A DNA stretch of 64,000 bases, taken from Pohlia nutans (taxonomy: Eukaryota > Streptophyta > Bryopsida > Bryales > Mniaceae). The position numbers and the translations under genes were made by a program. Location of the stretch: contig CM040096.1 of NCBI GenBank assembly GCA_022496805.1, positions 15,563,501 to 15,627,500 of the forward strand. The letters are read 5' to 3'. Below the pieces are notes generated by a model that was not told where the DNA came from, ran no database searches, and was given only the letters and a program-made list of their open reading frames with translations. Positions within the stretch are counted from its first letter, which is position 1. The number at the start of each line of letters is the position of its first letter. Below, piece by piece: positions 46,538 to 58,089 of this stretch.

Positions 46538-48180
46538 CTTGTAGGCCCTTTTGAGCAAAACCAATTTCTTCCAAAACATGTATGATCCAAGAAGCTTCCT
46601 TCATTGCTTTACCTGTTGCGTAATATTCAACTTCGGCACTTGATTGTGCAATAGCTTTCTGTTTCACATTGTTCCAAGAAATGTCACATTGGCTAACATA
46701 AAAACATAGTTTGTTCTTGATTCCTTTTCTATAGGATCTTCAGCCTAATCAGAGTGGCAATATTCAATCACCTGCAAATTTCCATCTTCTTTGTAGACTA
46801 AACCCTCATTGCTTGTCCCATTGAAATATCTCCATATATTTGTTTTATAGAGGACCAAAGATTGAGCCTTGGTTTAGAATTGTACCAGCTACCATATTTA
46901 CTCTTTGAGATAAATCTAGTCAAGTAGTTATGGCCAAATACATTTGGCATCCAATGATGATTTGTATGGTTCCATTGGCTTGTATTACCTTCTCTTCTTC
47001 TTATGTAATCTCCTTTACACTTTGAAGATTGCAATTAGTCTCCAATAGTGTAGACATAGATTTAGTATGACTTAAGTTAGTCTTTAACCCCTAAAGGTCC
47101 AATTGTCTAGAAAGTGAACGATGTACAGAATTAAATACAGTTTTCTCATCCGTCATTGACTTTTTGTACTATGGATTTTTTACTGTATATTTTATGGGAA
47201 GTTAACTTCATGCATGAGTGATCTAATTAGAAAGGAGATGATTTGTGAATTTTTTATACCTCATTTCATGTTGTAGTGATTCACCCAAAATTTTGAAGAT
47301 TTCAATGTAAAAGTGCTCTTCAAAAGTCAACTCATAAAATTAAGCAACCAAAAAATTTTCAAAAATCACTACACTCAGAGTATTACATTCCAACCAATCA
47401 TAACAAATTCCATGTACAAAATGTCAATGTCTTATTTGTAATCAAATTACAAAAGAATTTTGAATTTTAAGTTTCAAATTTTATACAGAAACATTGGTGA
47501 CAACAATCATAGATCTAACGGTATGGATAGAATAAAAAATTTATAAGGTACAACTTTTATTCATATATGTCAAGTTCAAAATATCCCTCTTAGTTACATT
47601 TCATAAGATATCTTTGAAATTCTCCAAATTTGAAGAGGGGGGAAGAATTTTAGGGAATAAACTTCTTCTCAATATACTTGGATTGGCTTAAACAAAGAAT
47701 GCGTCTTTGTATATCTCTAGTAACTTGGAAGTTTAAACCACTGTAAAGATCTCCCATATCAGTCATTTCATACTTTTCTAATAATGCCTTCTTAATTATG
47801 TTGGTTAATTTCAAATCATTGTTGAATAAAAAAGAATCATCGATATATAAGACTAACCACATAAACACATTATCTTCATGTAGATTGTAGAGTCCGTTGT
47901 CTTTTATGCGCCTTGTAAATCCAAAACTCAGTAAAAATGATCTTGGTCATGTAGATAATCTAAACCTTTGGTAACTATTTTTCTACTGATTTTCAATAAA
48001 ATCCACATCACGGCTAAAGAACGTTTCTTTTTGATAGGATCAAACAATTTATACCCTTTAGATTGATCATTATAATCAATAAAAATGTAATCTTTAGATT
48101 TAATGTCTAAATTTTGCCTTTGCTCATCTGGAATTTCGACAAAACCTCTATATCCAAAAACATGAATGTTTCAGTTTGGT
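46538..48180 (-). pseudogene. Ty1/copia retrotransposon: late integrase, reverse transcriptase and RNase H remnants
   Basis: Read on the minus strand in pol order. About 48175-48010 gives VFGYRGFVEIPDEQRQNLDI and DYNDQSKGYKLFDPIKKK, the end of the copia integrase region. About 47900-47661 gives LYIDDSFLFNNDLKLTNIIK with the Y-x-D-D catalytic box as YIDD, then YEMTDMGDLYSGLNFQVTRD. 47083-46880 gives STLLETNCNLQSVKEIT, and 46680-46540 gives AIAQSSAEVEYYATGKAMKE, the RNase H motif. Most of the N-terminal reverse transcriptase is deleted, several stops occur, and a 577-bp MITE splits the gene after EKKF. Confidence 0.85.
47084..47660. mobile_element. TTAA-bounded MITE, copy 5 (577 bp), inserted in copia
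   Basis: The left end is TTAACCCCTAAAGGTCC. The right end is degraded (TTTTAGGGAATAA). The body matches copies 2 and 3 closely. It lies between two contiguous parts of the copia pol protein, so removing it would join the flanking reading frames, and its borders are therefore independently confirmed. Confidence 0.85.
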
Positions 48181-48301
48181 TCCATGTCATAATTCCTAGC
48201 TTGTCTTTTTTATATCACGGCCTTAATTAGAGTGATGTTCTACAAATAATAAACAGTAGCCACTACCTCAATCCAAAATTCACATTCCAAATTCAAACTC
48301 T

Positions 48302-49582
48302 TCAATATGCATGTGGTTGCCTCCATCTAGGTGCAATTCTTCCTTTTTGCAATACCATTTTGTTGAGGTGTGTACGAGATAATGAGTTGGTGTGCAATCC
48401 TGTGGTTCCTACAAAATTTGTTGAATTCTTTCGAAGTAAATTTTCCTCTATTATCAGTCCACAAAATCTAGATAGATTGTAGAGTTTGATTTTCAACCCA
48501 AGTTTAAAAAATCTTAAACTCATCGAATGCCTTTGATTTAGCTTTGAGAAAAGCTATGTAGATAAATTGAAAGAAATAATCAATGAATATAATGAAATAT
48601 CGTGAGCTTCCAAGAGAAAGAGGTAAAGGTCCAACAATATCCAAATGGAGATACTCTATTATTTTATTTGCACGAGTTGCCATGTCAGCTGAAAATTCTT
48701 CCTACCTTGTTTTCCATACATGCACGTTTCACATTTAGGCAAAATCTTCAAATTCCCTTCGTTGAATTTGAGAGTAGGCTTCACTTCTTTCCTCGCTGGC
48801 ATCTTTTGCACACCAATGTCGCCAAGTCTCTCGGGCCAAAGTTAAACATGATCTCCTTTGTTGACTAAAAAGTAAGCCAAGGCTTTCTCTTTGGCTAGAT
48901 TTTTCCCAAATTTGAAAAGACCATTTACTTCTTTAAGATTTATAAGGGTAGCTCCATTCTTGTCAACAATATAAATTTCTGCTGCCAAATGAATGCCGAA
49001 ACCCTCTTTTCTAAATTCTTCAATTGATAGTACATTCCTAGCCAACTTAGGAACATGCATGACATTGGTAATTCTCTTCAATTTACCAATTGTACCAACC
49101 CCCTTGATTTTGCATTCATGATCATCTCCCACAAATATAGTTTTATCACTACTAGAATATTTTGTAAAAAAACCGCAGCCAAAATCGGTTGTGGTTCTTT
49201 TGATCAACTTGATATGATGTCGTTAAATGACTACACATTTTATTTTATTTTGTTTTGCCAATGCGATTTCGAGAATAACAAGATGTGTAATATATTATTG
49301 GAAGCATATTTTCAAGACCTTTCCAATGGTATATTACACGCTCCATAATTCTTGAATTTGTAGTTGCAAAAAAAAAATGAAAAATTTGTAGTCCTTTAGC
49401 GACATCATATCAAGTTGATTAAAAAAATTGCAATCAACTTTTAAATTAAATTAAATTAAATTTTTATTTATTTATTTATTTGCATAGTTTTCTAACAGTG
49501 TATCTTTGGGTAACGTCTTGTAGTCTATAAACAATCTTTGTGAGATGTCTTTATAGCATGTAGCCCTTGAATCAAGGTATCA
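48302..49582 (-). pseudogene. Ty1/copia retrotransposon: protease, GAG-pre-integrase and integrase remnants
   Basis: On the minus strand, 49582-49502 gives YLDSRATCYKDISQRLFIDY, where the protease D-S-G motif has become D-S-R. After the MITE at 49147-49500 the frame resumes as DKTIFVGDDHECKIKGVGTI and ITNVMHVPKLARNVLSIEEF (GAG-pre-integrase region, 49146-48842). About 48470-48330 gives SYTPQQNGIAKRKNC, part of the copia integrase core. The frames are shifted between pieces and the altered protease motif rules out activity. No flanking LTRs were recognised. Confidence 0.85.
49147..49500. mobile_element. CACTA-type MITE, 354 bp, TSD TAT, inserted in copia
   Basis: It begins CACTACTAGAATATTTTG and ends with TTTTCTAACAGTG, with TAT on both sides. 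A long inner palindrome pairs AACTTGATATGATGTCG near 49206 with CGACATCATATCAAGTT near 49400. It interrupts the copia protease/GAG-pre-integrase frame, which confirms its borders. Confidence 0.85.
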
Positions 49583-49760
49583 AACATCATCATCTTCTCT
49601 TATGCGGCATTTGTTTATTACTAGTAAGATAGGACTCCTTGATCTTCTTCTCTTGTCATATGGGTCACTATACCCTGGTAATCGCCATGTTTATCCTTTT
49701 TGTCTCTTCTGTTGAACTTCTTCTATGCTCCACAGTTGGATGCTTTCTGGCATTAACAGA

Positions 49761-50612
49761 GATATGAAGTCTCTAGAGGGCCGTTTCAAAACTCATACCA
49801 AAAATTTATTTTTTATTGGAAATTTTGTTTTAATAAAATTAATTAAAAAGAAAATATTATTAAAATATTATTAAAAAAAGTATTAAATATATTTAATATT
49901 ATTAAAATATATAAATAATAATATCCAAACTGATGTGGCCAAGAGACGACCACTCATAATGCTTTTTAAAACCCTTTTTCTACATGCTAAGCATAAGATC
50001 TTGTACTCCTAGGCCTCACAACCCAGGGGGTGCACCTACACTTGATTTATGCATACACGTGCGAGAACAACCTATTTAATAGGGGGGTATTTATTTTCCT
50101 TCATCGTATATTTTCCACCCTATAAGTAGCTAAATTTCCACTTGATGGTATTTTCTAACACCCTACCTTTATATATAAATTTTAGCTAGCATACTTTTAA
50201 TCACCCTATCTTATTTACAATTAGTATAATTCTTAGTGAACAAATTGCGCATACATTACACTGCGATAACCAAGCACACATTATATTGTGATGACACATT
50301 CAACTAGCATGGAACATTGTTTTTTTTTCTGGCATGGAAGTAGCATACTTTCTACCACAATGTACAACTAACATACATTCGCAGTCATCTTCAGCATACA
50401 ACTAGCATACATTAAAACTAGCATACATTACAACCAACATACAACAAGCATACAAACAATTGGTGTTTTCGACATACATTCACCTACAACATACACCAGT
50501 ATTTTAACTGAAACATACCCACTTAAATATAGTAGCATAAACATACACAATTCAACAATATCAGTATAAAACATTACACTATATTTAACAAGCATTCAAA
50601 CATACATGTAAC
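49761..50612. other. Non-coding stretch with short ACTAGCATACATT repeats
   Basis: No gene. Between about 50280 and 50580 the phrase ACAACTAGCATACATT and variants recur at irregular spacing, a decayed short-repeat tract. Confidence 0.55.
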
Positions 50613-51167
50613 TTAACCCTTTTATTAACGTCCCGATTCAACACTGTTTTCAAAGAAGCCTTATAATTTTTTTGATGAAAACCAAAAATAGGGTTGATGG
50701 TCAAAGCAAAGTTGTAAATGTCAATGTGAAGATCACATCTGTACAATTGGATTTATTCTTTTTTATTTAATTTTAAAAATAATAATTTTGCAAGGTTTTC
50801 TCTTGAAATTCAATTTAAAATCCCAAAGTAGCACAATTTAAAAAAAATAAAAAATGGTAATGAAATTGGAATAACATGCACTATGAGATGGTGTGGTTTC
50901 CATTATTTGATTCTACTTATTTTGGAAAATCATATTTAAGGTCCCACTTTTTGAACTAAGAATGGAACTTGACATAAACCAATTTTGTTGTTTTTCTAAA
51001 AACCGTAATAACCTATTTTGAAGATCCAAACCGTACAAAGGATAGTCAACTTGCTCAAGAACCAAGAGAAATTTTGGTGGATGAAAACTGTCCAATTTGG
51101 ATGATAATTTAGCAGTTTCAATCTGTGCGTCGTCTACATAGTGAACGCTGGCGCGTTAAAGGGTTAA
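50613..51167. mobile_element. TTAA-bounded element (555 bp)
   Basis: The ends are TTAACCCTTTTATTAACG and CGCGTTAAAGGGTTAA, inverted over TTAACCCTTT and then partly. The interior is AT-rich and non-coding, and differs from the 575-bp family. Confidence 0.7.
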
Positions 51168-51508
51168 ACATACACCTGAATCCAACCATACATTTACATT
51201 AGCCATACATTCAACACTACCGTTAAAGTTCGGCATTTAAATTCAAAATAAAAGCATTTGGTTTCAATAGTACCTCTGCATAGGTATCATAAATGACCAA
51301 GTGATTAAGCATATAAAGCTTTAACAAAATGAACATTAAGCCACTCCAAAAAATTGTTGAATGTTTAGAAAATGTCTAAAAACACCAAACATTTACAATA
51401 GAGCTAATGTTCACTAGAAATAAAACGTAATCTATCATAACAGGTATGCCATAAATTCGTTAATAAAAATAGAAGCAAGGTGCCAAAATGAAAAGAAAAC
51501 ACAAAAAA

Positions 51509-53015
51509 TTAACCCTTAAAGGACATACTAAGCCCCTTAGGCTTAGTTTCGAGGAAATATAGCAGAAAACTTTACTGCTTCTCAACCAAAAAATCAAAAA
51601 ATTGGTGCTTTGGAAAGGTATTGAAAATGCGAGAGTAGATTCCCAACTTGCGCCTAATTTGATGGGACTATGGAGCTCATGGTGATTGAAAGAGTGCATC
51701 GGGAAAGTGAAGGATATTTTTGGGCAGCTAGTTTCAGGCCGGCCGGCGTGAGCGGGGCATGTGCGTTAGCCTGTTTTGAGCACGAAGCCGGGAGCGGGGC
51801 TCGGTGGAGTTGGGCCGGGTCGGCGGTGTCGGGCCGAGTTAGCAGGGATCGGGTTGGCTGGATTGGCGGATAATGTTCTTGAATTTCTTGTAAAATGCAC
51901 ATCATACTTCATTAATTTTATTTCTACACATTTGTATATTTATTCGAATGGAAAACGCAAAGTCCCAAAAACGTCTGTTTTAATCCCAAAAACGTCTATT
52001 AAAATCCCAGATGATTTCACACAAAGTTTTTGGTCATTACACATAAATAAACCTCAATCGAGGAGTTTTATTTTGAACAATTAAATATTATGTGTCACTA
52101 ACGTCACTTACCTCTATTTCTGGGGTTAGTGACGTTAGTGACACATGATATTTACTTTAAAGTAAAATGCCTACATATTCTAAAATTAAAGTGCCTACAT
52201 ATTTCTAAAAATAAAAACTATTTAAAAAATATCTAGGCACTTCACTTTAAAGTAAATATCATGTATCACTAATGTCACTAACCCCATAAGTAGAGGTTAG
52301 TGATATTAGTCACACATGATATTTAATTTTTCAAAATAAAACTCTTTGATTGAGGCTTATTGATGTGTAATAACTAATGACCAAAAACTTTGTATAAAAT
52401 CATCTCCTCGTTCAGAGTGTTTATTTGATGCTTATTTTTCGTGTAAACGTAACTAATATATATTTTAAAACAGATGTTTCTTAGACTTTGCATTCTTCTA
52501 TTCAAATAAATATACAAATGTGTAGAAATAAAATTAATAAAATATGATGTGCATTTTATCAAGAATTCAAGAACATTATTCATATATGCAAATGAAGCAA
52601 ATAGTTTATTTTTTGGAGAACAAACCTCCTTGAAGGTCAAGAGTAGGAAGAAGATTTAATTGATTGAATCTTTCGGCACTGTGTTAGCCCCAATCGATCC
52701 CCACCGACTCTGCCCAACCCCGTCGACTCGGCCAAACCTCACCAACCCGGCCCGACTCCGCCGATCCCACCGACCCGGCCTGACCCCTCCGATCCCACCA
52801 ACCCAGTCTGACCCCGCCGATCTCACTAACCCAGCCCGAACCCACCAACCCGACTCGCCCCGTTACAATCCCGTCATTAGACCTTTTCTTTTTCAAAAGT
52901 TTTATGCCTTATCGTAACATTGGGGCAACCTTGGTACGTATGCCCATAGGGTGAAAATATTGATTTGATTCCTTCGGGCTACTTGCCATTTGAGCCCATG
53001 TCCTTTAAGGGTTAA
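51509..53015. mobile_element. TTAA-bounded fold-back element (1.5 kb)
   Basis: It has a perfect 18-bp terminal inverted repeat, TTAACCCTTAAAGGACAT. The two halves are also inverted internally. The block at about 51870-52080 (including TAAAATGCACATCATA and CTACACATTTGTATATTTAT) is mirrored at 52360-52585. GC-rich arms at 51735-51865 and 52685-52860 are mirrored as well. The centre holds smaller palindromes built on GTGTCACTAACGTCACT. It is non-coding and would fold into one long hairpin. Confidence 0.8.
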
Positions 53016-54780
53016 AAGCCGGTATAGAAATATACGGTTGTTGAACCCTACACCCTTGCATAGAACATGTCAAGACAAAAACCTTAGCCGTCAAACCTCA
53101 TCAGGTCAAAACAAAGAACTGAATACCAGCAAGTCAAAACCCTCTATCTCCAAAACAAGCAAGGCAACTAGGAAAACACTCTAAAACAAGCAAGGCAACA
53201 AGAAAAATACTCTTAAACAAGTTAGGTAGAAAACAAATAGAAGGAAGAAGAGATTACATGAAGGCTGAAGCACTAAACCTCAATGCACCTCAATGCGCAT
53301 TAATGCACTTCCAATGTTGTGCCTCGATTGAACATTCACCGATGCGCCTTGATTGAAAGAAGTCGTGCGCACACTAAACCCTCAAACGGTTGCTGCAAAT
53401 CGGAGCAGGTTCCAGCGCTGTTCACATTCTCGACAACGCTATTCCAAATGAAATATAAACCTAACTAAAAAACATAGATCCGACCAACAAGTTTGCCTAA
53501 CCCTCGCAAATCTTCCAAGTAGCACAACAACTACAGAGAAGAGCCTAACTCTAAGAATAACCACATCCGCAAACACATCGTGAGAGAGAATGAATACCCT
53601 AGTAGTGTACAAACGTGAAGAAGATTGAAAACCGCGTGGGGAAAATGAACCATGCATGGGGAGAATGAACCACCCATAGACAAAATGCCCTCTCTAGTGT
53701 GTGAAAGAATTCCAAACCCTTGACCCAACCCATGACTCGATTTTTCATCTATATCCATGACTGTTTTTGAATTTCATCAATTTATAACTTAGATTGTCTA
53801 TTTATCATCTACTGTCACTACTGATTCGCGAATTATGTTGAACCTATATTAAAAAAAAAAATCTAAACTTTATTTCCTGTATGCTACTTTAGATTTAAAT
53901 AAGATAAAATAAAGACCATTAAACCACTCCATATATTATATGTAATTCCAATGTTTACATTTAAAGAACTCTATTGTAAATCTAAATAAAATATAAAATT
54001 ATGTGTCTTGAATAAAATCCACCCTACATTTTCTCACACATGGTTTTCTACATAATCGCCAGTGCCCACCCCTAGCCTCACAACAATCCCTCAAAATTTC
54101 AAAAAATTTGACCATACGGATGTTAAAATAATAGCAAATGAAGTTGAGATTTTGAAATTTCAGGCCCTGAAAAATCCGGGCAACCTTGCTTTGATGGGCT
54201 CTCAAACCAAAGAAAAGGTTGAATGAAGTGCCATTTTTTACCATCATCAAGATGAGGTAGTTATCAAGATGTATGACTCAATTTGACATGATGTTCAATT
54301 CATTAGCATTTTCTCAGAGACCTTATAACGGGTGAAGGTATGGAGAATAAGAGATTTTGGCCAAATTAGATTATCCTTTCAACTCTCCTCCAATTGGAAC
54401 ACCCATTTCGTTAAAAGTGCACATGCCCCTCTAAAATTGCACATTGTGAATTTTTGATAGGACACTGGATGAGTGAAAATAGCATAAAAAGGCTATGAAA
54501 ATATATGCCAAAAAATAATGTAATTCTTGAATTAAGCCATTGGCAAATTTTGTGTTAAAAGAGTACATTGGGGTTCATTATATAAAAATTGTCCTCCACG
54601 CAATTATTTAAGTTTTTTTGAATTGTTTTTTGGAGTTTCTAAAGTTTAGGTTTATGTTTTTGGAGTGTTTTAAATTTTACATGTTGTTATGTGGATTTTG
54701 CAATAAGTTAATTGCAAAGACGGCACTAAATCCAACCAATCTATACTACTTATTCTACAACAACTCCTTAAAAAATCCGA
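53016..54780. other. Non-coding stretch
   Basis: No supported gene. AAACAAGCAAGGCAAC is repeated at about 53152 and 53184. The frames on the minus strand at 53439-53758 lack domains. Confidence 0.45.
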
Positions 54781-54784
54781 TAAA

Positions 54785-54812
54785 TGGTTAGGCGTATGCC
54801 TAACCCCTCAAC
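54785..54812. repeat. Solitary copy of the TTAGGCATATGCCTAA palindrome
   Basis: GGTTAGGCGTATGCCTAACC followed by CCTCAACA matches the core of the arrays at 58.1-63.1 kb. It sits 130 bp beyond the 3' end of the DUF7869-like gene, so this gene is bracketed by the repeat. Confidence 0.8.
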
Positions 54813-54944
54813 ATGTTTGCTAAAATACATTGAAAATAGCTTGCTAAAATACACTGAGAAATGCACACCATATATTAAACTAAAGCAAAAGATTGTTTTT
54901 CCACCATACAACATATACCATAAAACATTGCAATTCTATTTTCC

Positions 54945-57900
54945 CTATATCTGGGCTACGTCGTTCTCTATACTAACTTGATGTTGCCAATTTATCATCT
55001 CTAAATGGTTGTAGAGATGATTTTTTTCACCAGTAGGAATCTTTATATCTTTCTCTGTTCTATTGCCAAATATTGTTACTAAATTTTTAGTTCCCACTGT
55101 ATTTTTCCACGCAATAAAGATTGATTGAATGGGAGTACAATCATTTCTTTCTCGAGAGGGTTCCCATCCTCGTTCTATGCAATTCCTATACCGTTTGAAA
55201 AACTTCCCAGTCTCGTCCCGCACACCAAAATGCATTTTTGGTTGATACCACATAACAGTTGCAGTACCATCAGTACATGCTTGTCGGCTCATCTTCAACA
55301 CCTTTGCTATAAAAAACGGTATTCCAATGCTGCGATCTTCATCAGTAGTTTCCAAAGCGGCGAACATTCCAATAGAAACATCCTTACTAGGATTGAATGG
55401 AGGAAAAGCATTGGGGACCACTGAATTTGATTGTACCAATGAGGCATTCGGCAAATTTTGAGTTACATTTGTAACTCTACCATGACTATTGTTTCTTGGT
55501 CGTACTCGATGGCATACAGGTCTTTGGGACCGAGGCCCAAAGACATCTAAGACCATCACTGGAGGTAGAGATTGAAGAACACTTGCGATCGCTTCATTTG
55601 ATGTAGTCTCCTCTACTGAAAGCATAATATTTTGTTCTATGCCTTCATCTTCAAATGGCCAAAATGGTGATAATGCATCCATACTCCGATCCCTCTTAGG
55701 AAACTCTTTCAAATACGTGATCAGCTTTGAAGTCTCTTCAATTGCTTCAAGGTTTCTTTCCACGTTCGTTTGTCTTAGAATTTGCCGTTCCTTTAGCAAT
55801 ATATAGTCCTCTAGTGCCTTCAATTCCCTGTCATCTGCTTGAGAAACTTCAGCCAAATCGGGTTTTGAATGAACTGAAGGAATTGTTTCAAAACAAACAT
55901 AGCCAGTAGGAGGCAACCACAATGGAGATCTTGCATATGGTTTGTATTGTACATGTGCTTCACCTTCTTGTACATAAAATCTAAAATGATGAGGTTGGCT
56001 TATGCCAACAAATGCATCTTTTCGCAAGTGCGGAGAGATGAACTTCTTCCAATCTTGAACATGCTCCAAATGTTCAGCCCGAATGAATGGTTCGGAACGT
56101 GACGGCTTTTCTTGAATTATTTGCAACAACTCTTTCAATGAGTTTATATCTCTGAGCTTCAATGCGGACGATATGGAGCTAAATCGTTGGTCAATATCCT
56201 CATGTGTATGACCCACAATCAGGAAAGATAATTGGATTTCTTTGAAAAATCCTAAGCCAACTAGAGCAGCACACATGCCCAACATGTATACATTCTTGTT
56301 CTCTCTCCCACAGTTGTCGGCTTGAATGTGGAGAATAGGAGGCAACTTCTTCCGAATGCGTTGAACATCTTGCAATACCTTCATTATAGATGTTACAACT
56401 TGATTGCTGTCATGTTTATGATGAGAGTCAATCCATAGATGGCAATATAGGCCTATACCATGTACCAGAATCCCACATAAATGTGTCTTGACATACCGAG
56501 ATTCAATATTCTTCACGTTCTGCTTGAATTTTGGCACGTATGTTGTATTTTGATCCATGCCATCAATAATAATGCTCATGCTATCTTCAGGATTAGCAAT
56601 AGCCTTTTCTCTTACTCGACTATAAGCCTTTCTTTCTTCAATCGTCAAGTCAATATGAAGGCGATACGCTGCGTGTATAGCTTCCCTCATGGCTTGATTA
56701 GGCATTGACTGCCTACTTTCCTTGTATTCCCAACAATGTTGACATTTTGAAAATCTGGACTCCTCTGGCACATGCACATTTGTAAACTCCTTCCACATCT
56801 TCGAAAACGTTGACAGTCCAATTTCTTTTTCACCCATTTTGGACAATGATGTATTTATAACCGTTAGAACTTCGTGCTGCAAAACACCCATAGGTAAACA
56901 AATCACAGGAACAATTTCACCGTCCGCCTTACGTCGTACTTGACGATGGGGTTGAGTTTCTCCAAAACATTGGATAAACGATTCAAACTTTGCCCTTGCC
57001 ATAGATATATGTGTCGCTTCCCTTTGGTTGCCCGTATTACTGTGGATGGGGTTGTGTACATCTTTCTCTCGAATATTTGACATGATTTTGTTCATCCTCC
57101 TTCTTGAATATCCAATTGCTGCTGCAAAGCAACTATTACAAACTTTCATCCCAGAGATCTTTGTTTCAAACTTGAATCCAATTTCCAAATCATGACGTGC
57201 TACTTTAAACGCTCGTAGTGTAGTTACCAACCACATGGCCCGCTTTGCGTAACTTATATCTTCCCATGCTTGGTATCTTAAAGATAAAATATCAAATGCA
57301 CTTATAGGCTCCAAGCAATGTTTTGAGCAAATTGGTCTTTGCTTCACTTCTTCTACTGCAGCTAATGTTACCTTTTCTCCCCGTCTCATTCCAATTTGGC
57401 GAGGTCCCCCGAGACATCTCTTCTTTCGACGTATACTAACATATGACCTCTTTGGAAGAGATGATGACAATCCATCCATAGAATGCACAAAAGATGATCC
57501 TTGCGCACTTCCAGCACTTCTATTTACACTATTTCCTACTTGAGTATTTTCACGAATTTCAACTCCATCGACATTTGGAGATGAAATCAACCTTAGTTCC
57601 CTTGTTTGGGAACAAGGCCATCTGATAACTTTGCCCATGCACTCTCCCATTGTTGACATGTATAATTCATACACATTTGCATTCTCATCCTTCACACTTC
57701 GCACTAGTACAACTACATCACTTGCTCGAACAGGACGTCCTCCAACCATACATCCCACAACATGTTCTTGAACTACACCGCGAGCAACTTCAAGTCCTCC
57801 AATGTCTAAAAGTGCTACATATTTATAGTTTCCCGATGAATTTGGTGTAGAAAAGTTTGTAGATGCATCTGACGTTCGAAAATTTGAGATAAATCCAGGA

Positions 57901-58082
57901 CTTGTGAGACCACGTGAACTAGAAGCCAAATCCACAAAACTCATCTTCTTAATCCACTCATTCCAAAATGGCTGCATCACAAAACATATTAAATCAAACT
58001 CATGTTTAGAATGAAGTCCCCAAATGAAAAAACAAAATATTGTAAGATTAGCTAATCCTCCCCCCTCTCCAATCACTTGCAA
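54945..58082 (-). CDS. DUF7869-like protein, candidate transposase or element-encoded protein
   Basis: One uninterrupted frame of 1045 codons. The true start is uncertain: a good acceptor (TTTGTGATGCAG|) lies at 57972, so an exon may begin at 57971 (PFWNEWIKKMSFVDLASSSR), with the next ATG giving MSFVDLASS. Two cysteine clusters occur: CSKHCLEP...KVCNSCF, then SRFSKCQHCWEYKESR. The core follows in order: IIIDGMDQNTTY, HLCGILVHGIGLYCHLWIDS, ILHIQADNCGRENKNVYMLG and FLIVGHTHEDIDQRFSSIS. That order (D-G-M-D, then D-N-C-x-R-E-N-K-N, then G-H-T-H-E-D-I-D) matches DUF7869 proteins, which are numerous in some plants, algae and animals. The three acidic clusters look like a nuclease-type D-D-E/D arrangement, which is my inference. 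A C-terminal PFFIAKVL...VMWYQP region resembles a BAH-like module. The frame is intact, unlike the CACTA and copia genes. Confidence 0.75.
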   Translation of the reverse strand: MQVIGEGGGLANLTIFCFFIWGLHSKHEFDLICFVMQPFWNEWIKKMSFVDLASSSRGLTSPGFISNFRTSDASTNFSTPNSSGNYKYVALLDIGGLEVARGVVQEHVVGCMVGGRPVRASDVVVLVRSVKDENANVYELYMSTMGECMGKVIRWPCSQTRELRLISSPNVDGVEIRENTQVGNSVNRSAGSAQGSSFVHSMDGLSSSLPKRSYVSIRRKKRCLGGPRQIGMRRGEKVTLAAVEEVKQRPICSKHCLEPISAFDILSLRYQAWEDISYAKRAMWLVTTLRAFKVARHDLEIGFKFETKISGMKVCNSCFAAAIGYSRRRMNKIMSNIREKDVHNPIHSNTGNQREATHISMARAKFESFIQCFGETQPHRQVRRKADGEIVPVICLPMGVLQHEVLTVINTSLSKMGEKEIGLSTFSKMWKEFTNVHVPEESRFSKCQHCWEYKESRQSMPNQAMREAIHAAYRLHIDLTIEERKAYSRVREKAIANPEDSMSIIIDGMDQNTTYVPKFKQNVKNIESRYVKTHLCGILVHGIGLYCHLWIDSHHKHDSNQVVTSIMKVLQDVQRIRKKLPPILHIQADNCGRENKNVYMLGMCAALVGLGFFKEIQLSFLIVGHTHEDIDQRFSSISSALKLRDINSLKELLQIIQEKPSRSEPFIRAEHLEHVQDWKKFISPHLRKDAFVGISQPHHFRFYVQEGEAHVQYKPYARSPLWLPPTGYVCFETIPSVHSKPDLAEVSQADDRELKALEDYILLKERQILRQTNVERNLEAIEETSKLITYLKEFPKRDRSMDALSPFWPFEDEGIEQNIMLSVEETTSNEAIASVLQSLPPVMVLDVFGPRSQRPVCHRVRPRNNSHGRVTNVTQNLPNASLVQSNSVVPNAFPPFNPSKDVSIGMFAALETTDEDRSIGIPFFIAKVLKMSRQACTDGTATVMWYQPKMHFGVRDETGKFFKRYRNCIERGWEPSRERNDCTPIQSIFIAWKNTVGTKNLVTIFGNRTEKDIKIPTGEKNHLYNHLEMINWQHQVSIENDVAQI

Positions 58083-58089
58083 TTATTAT

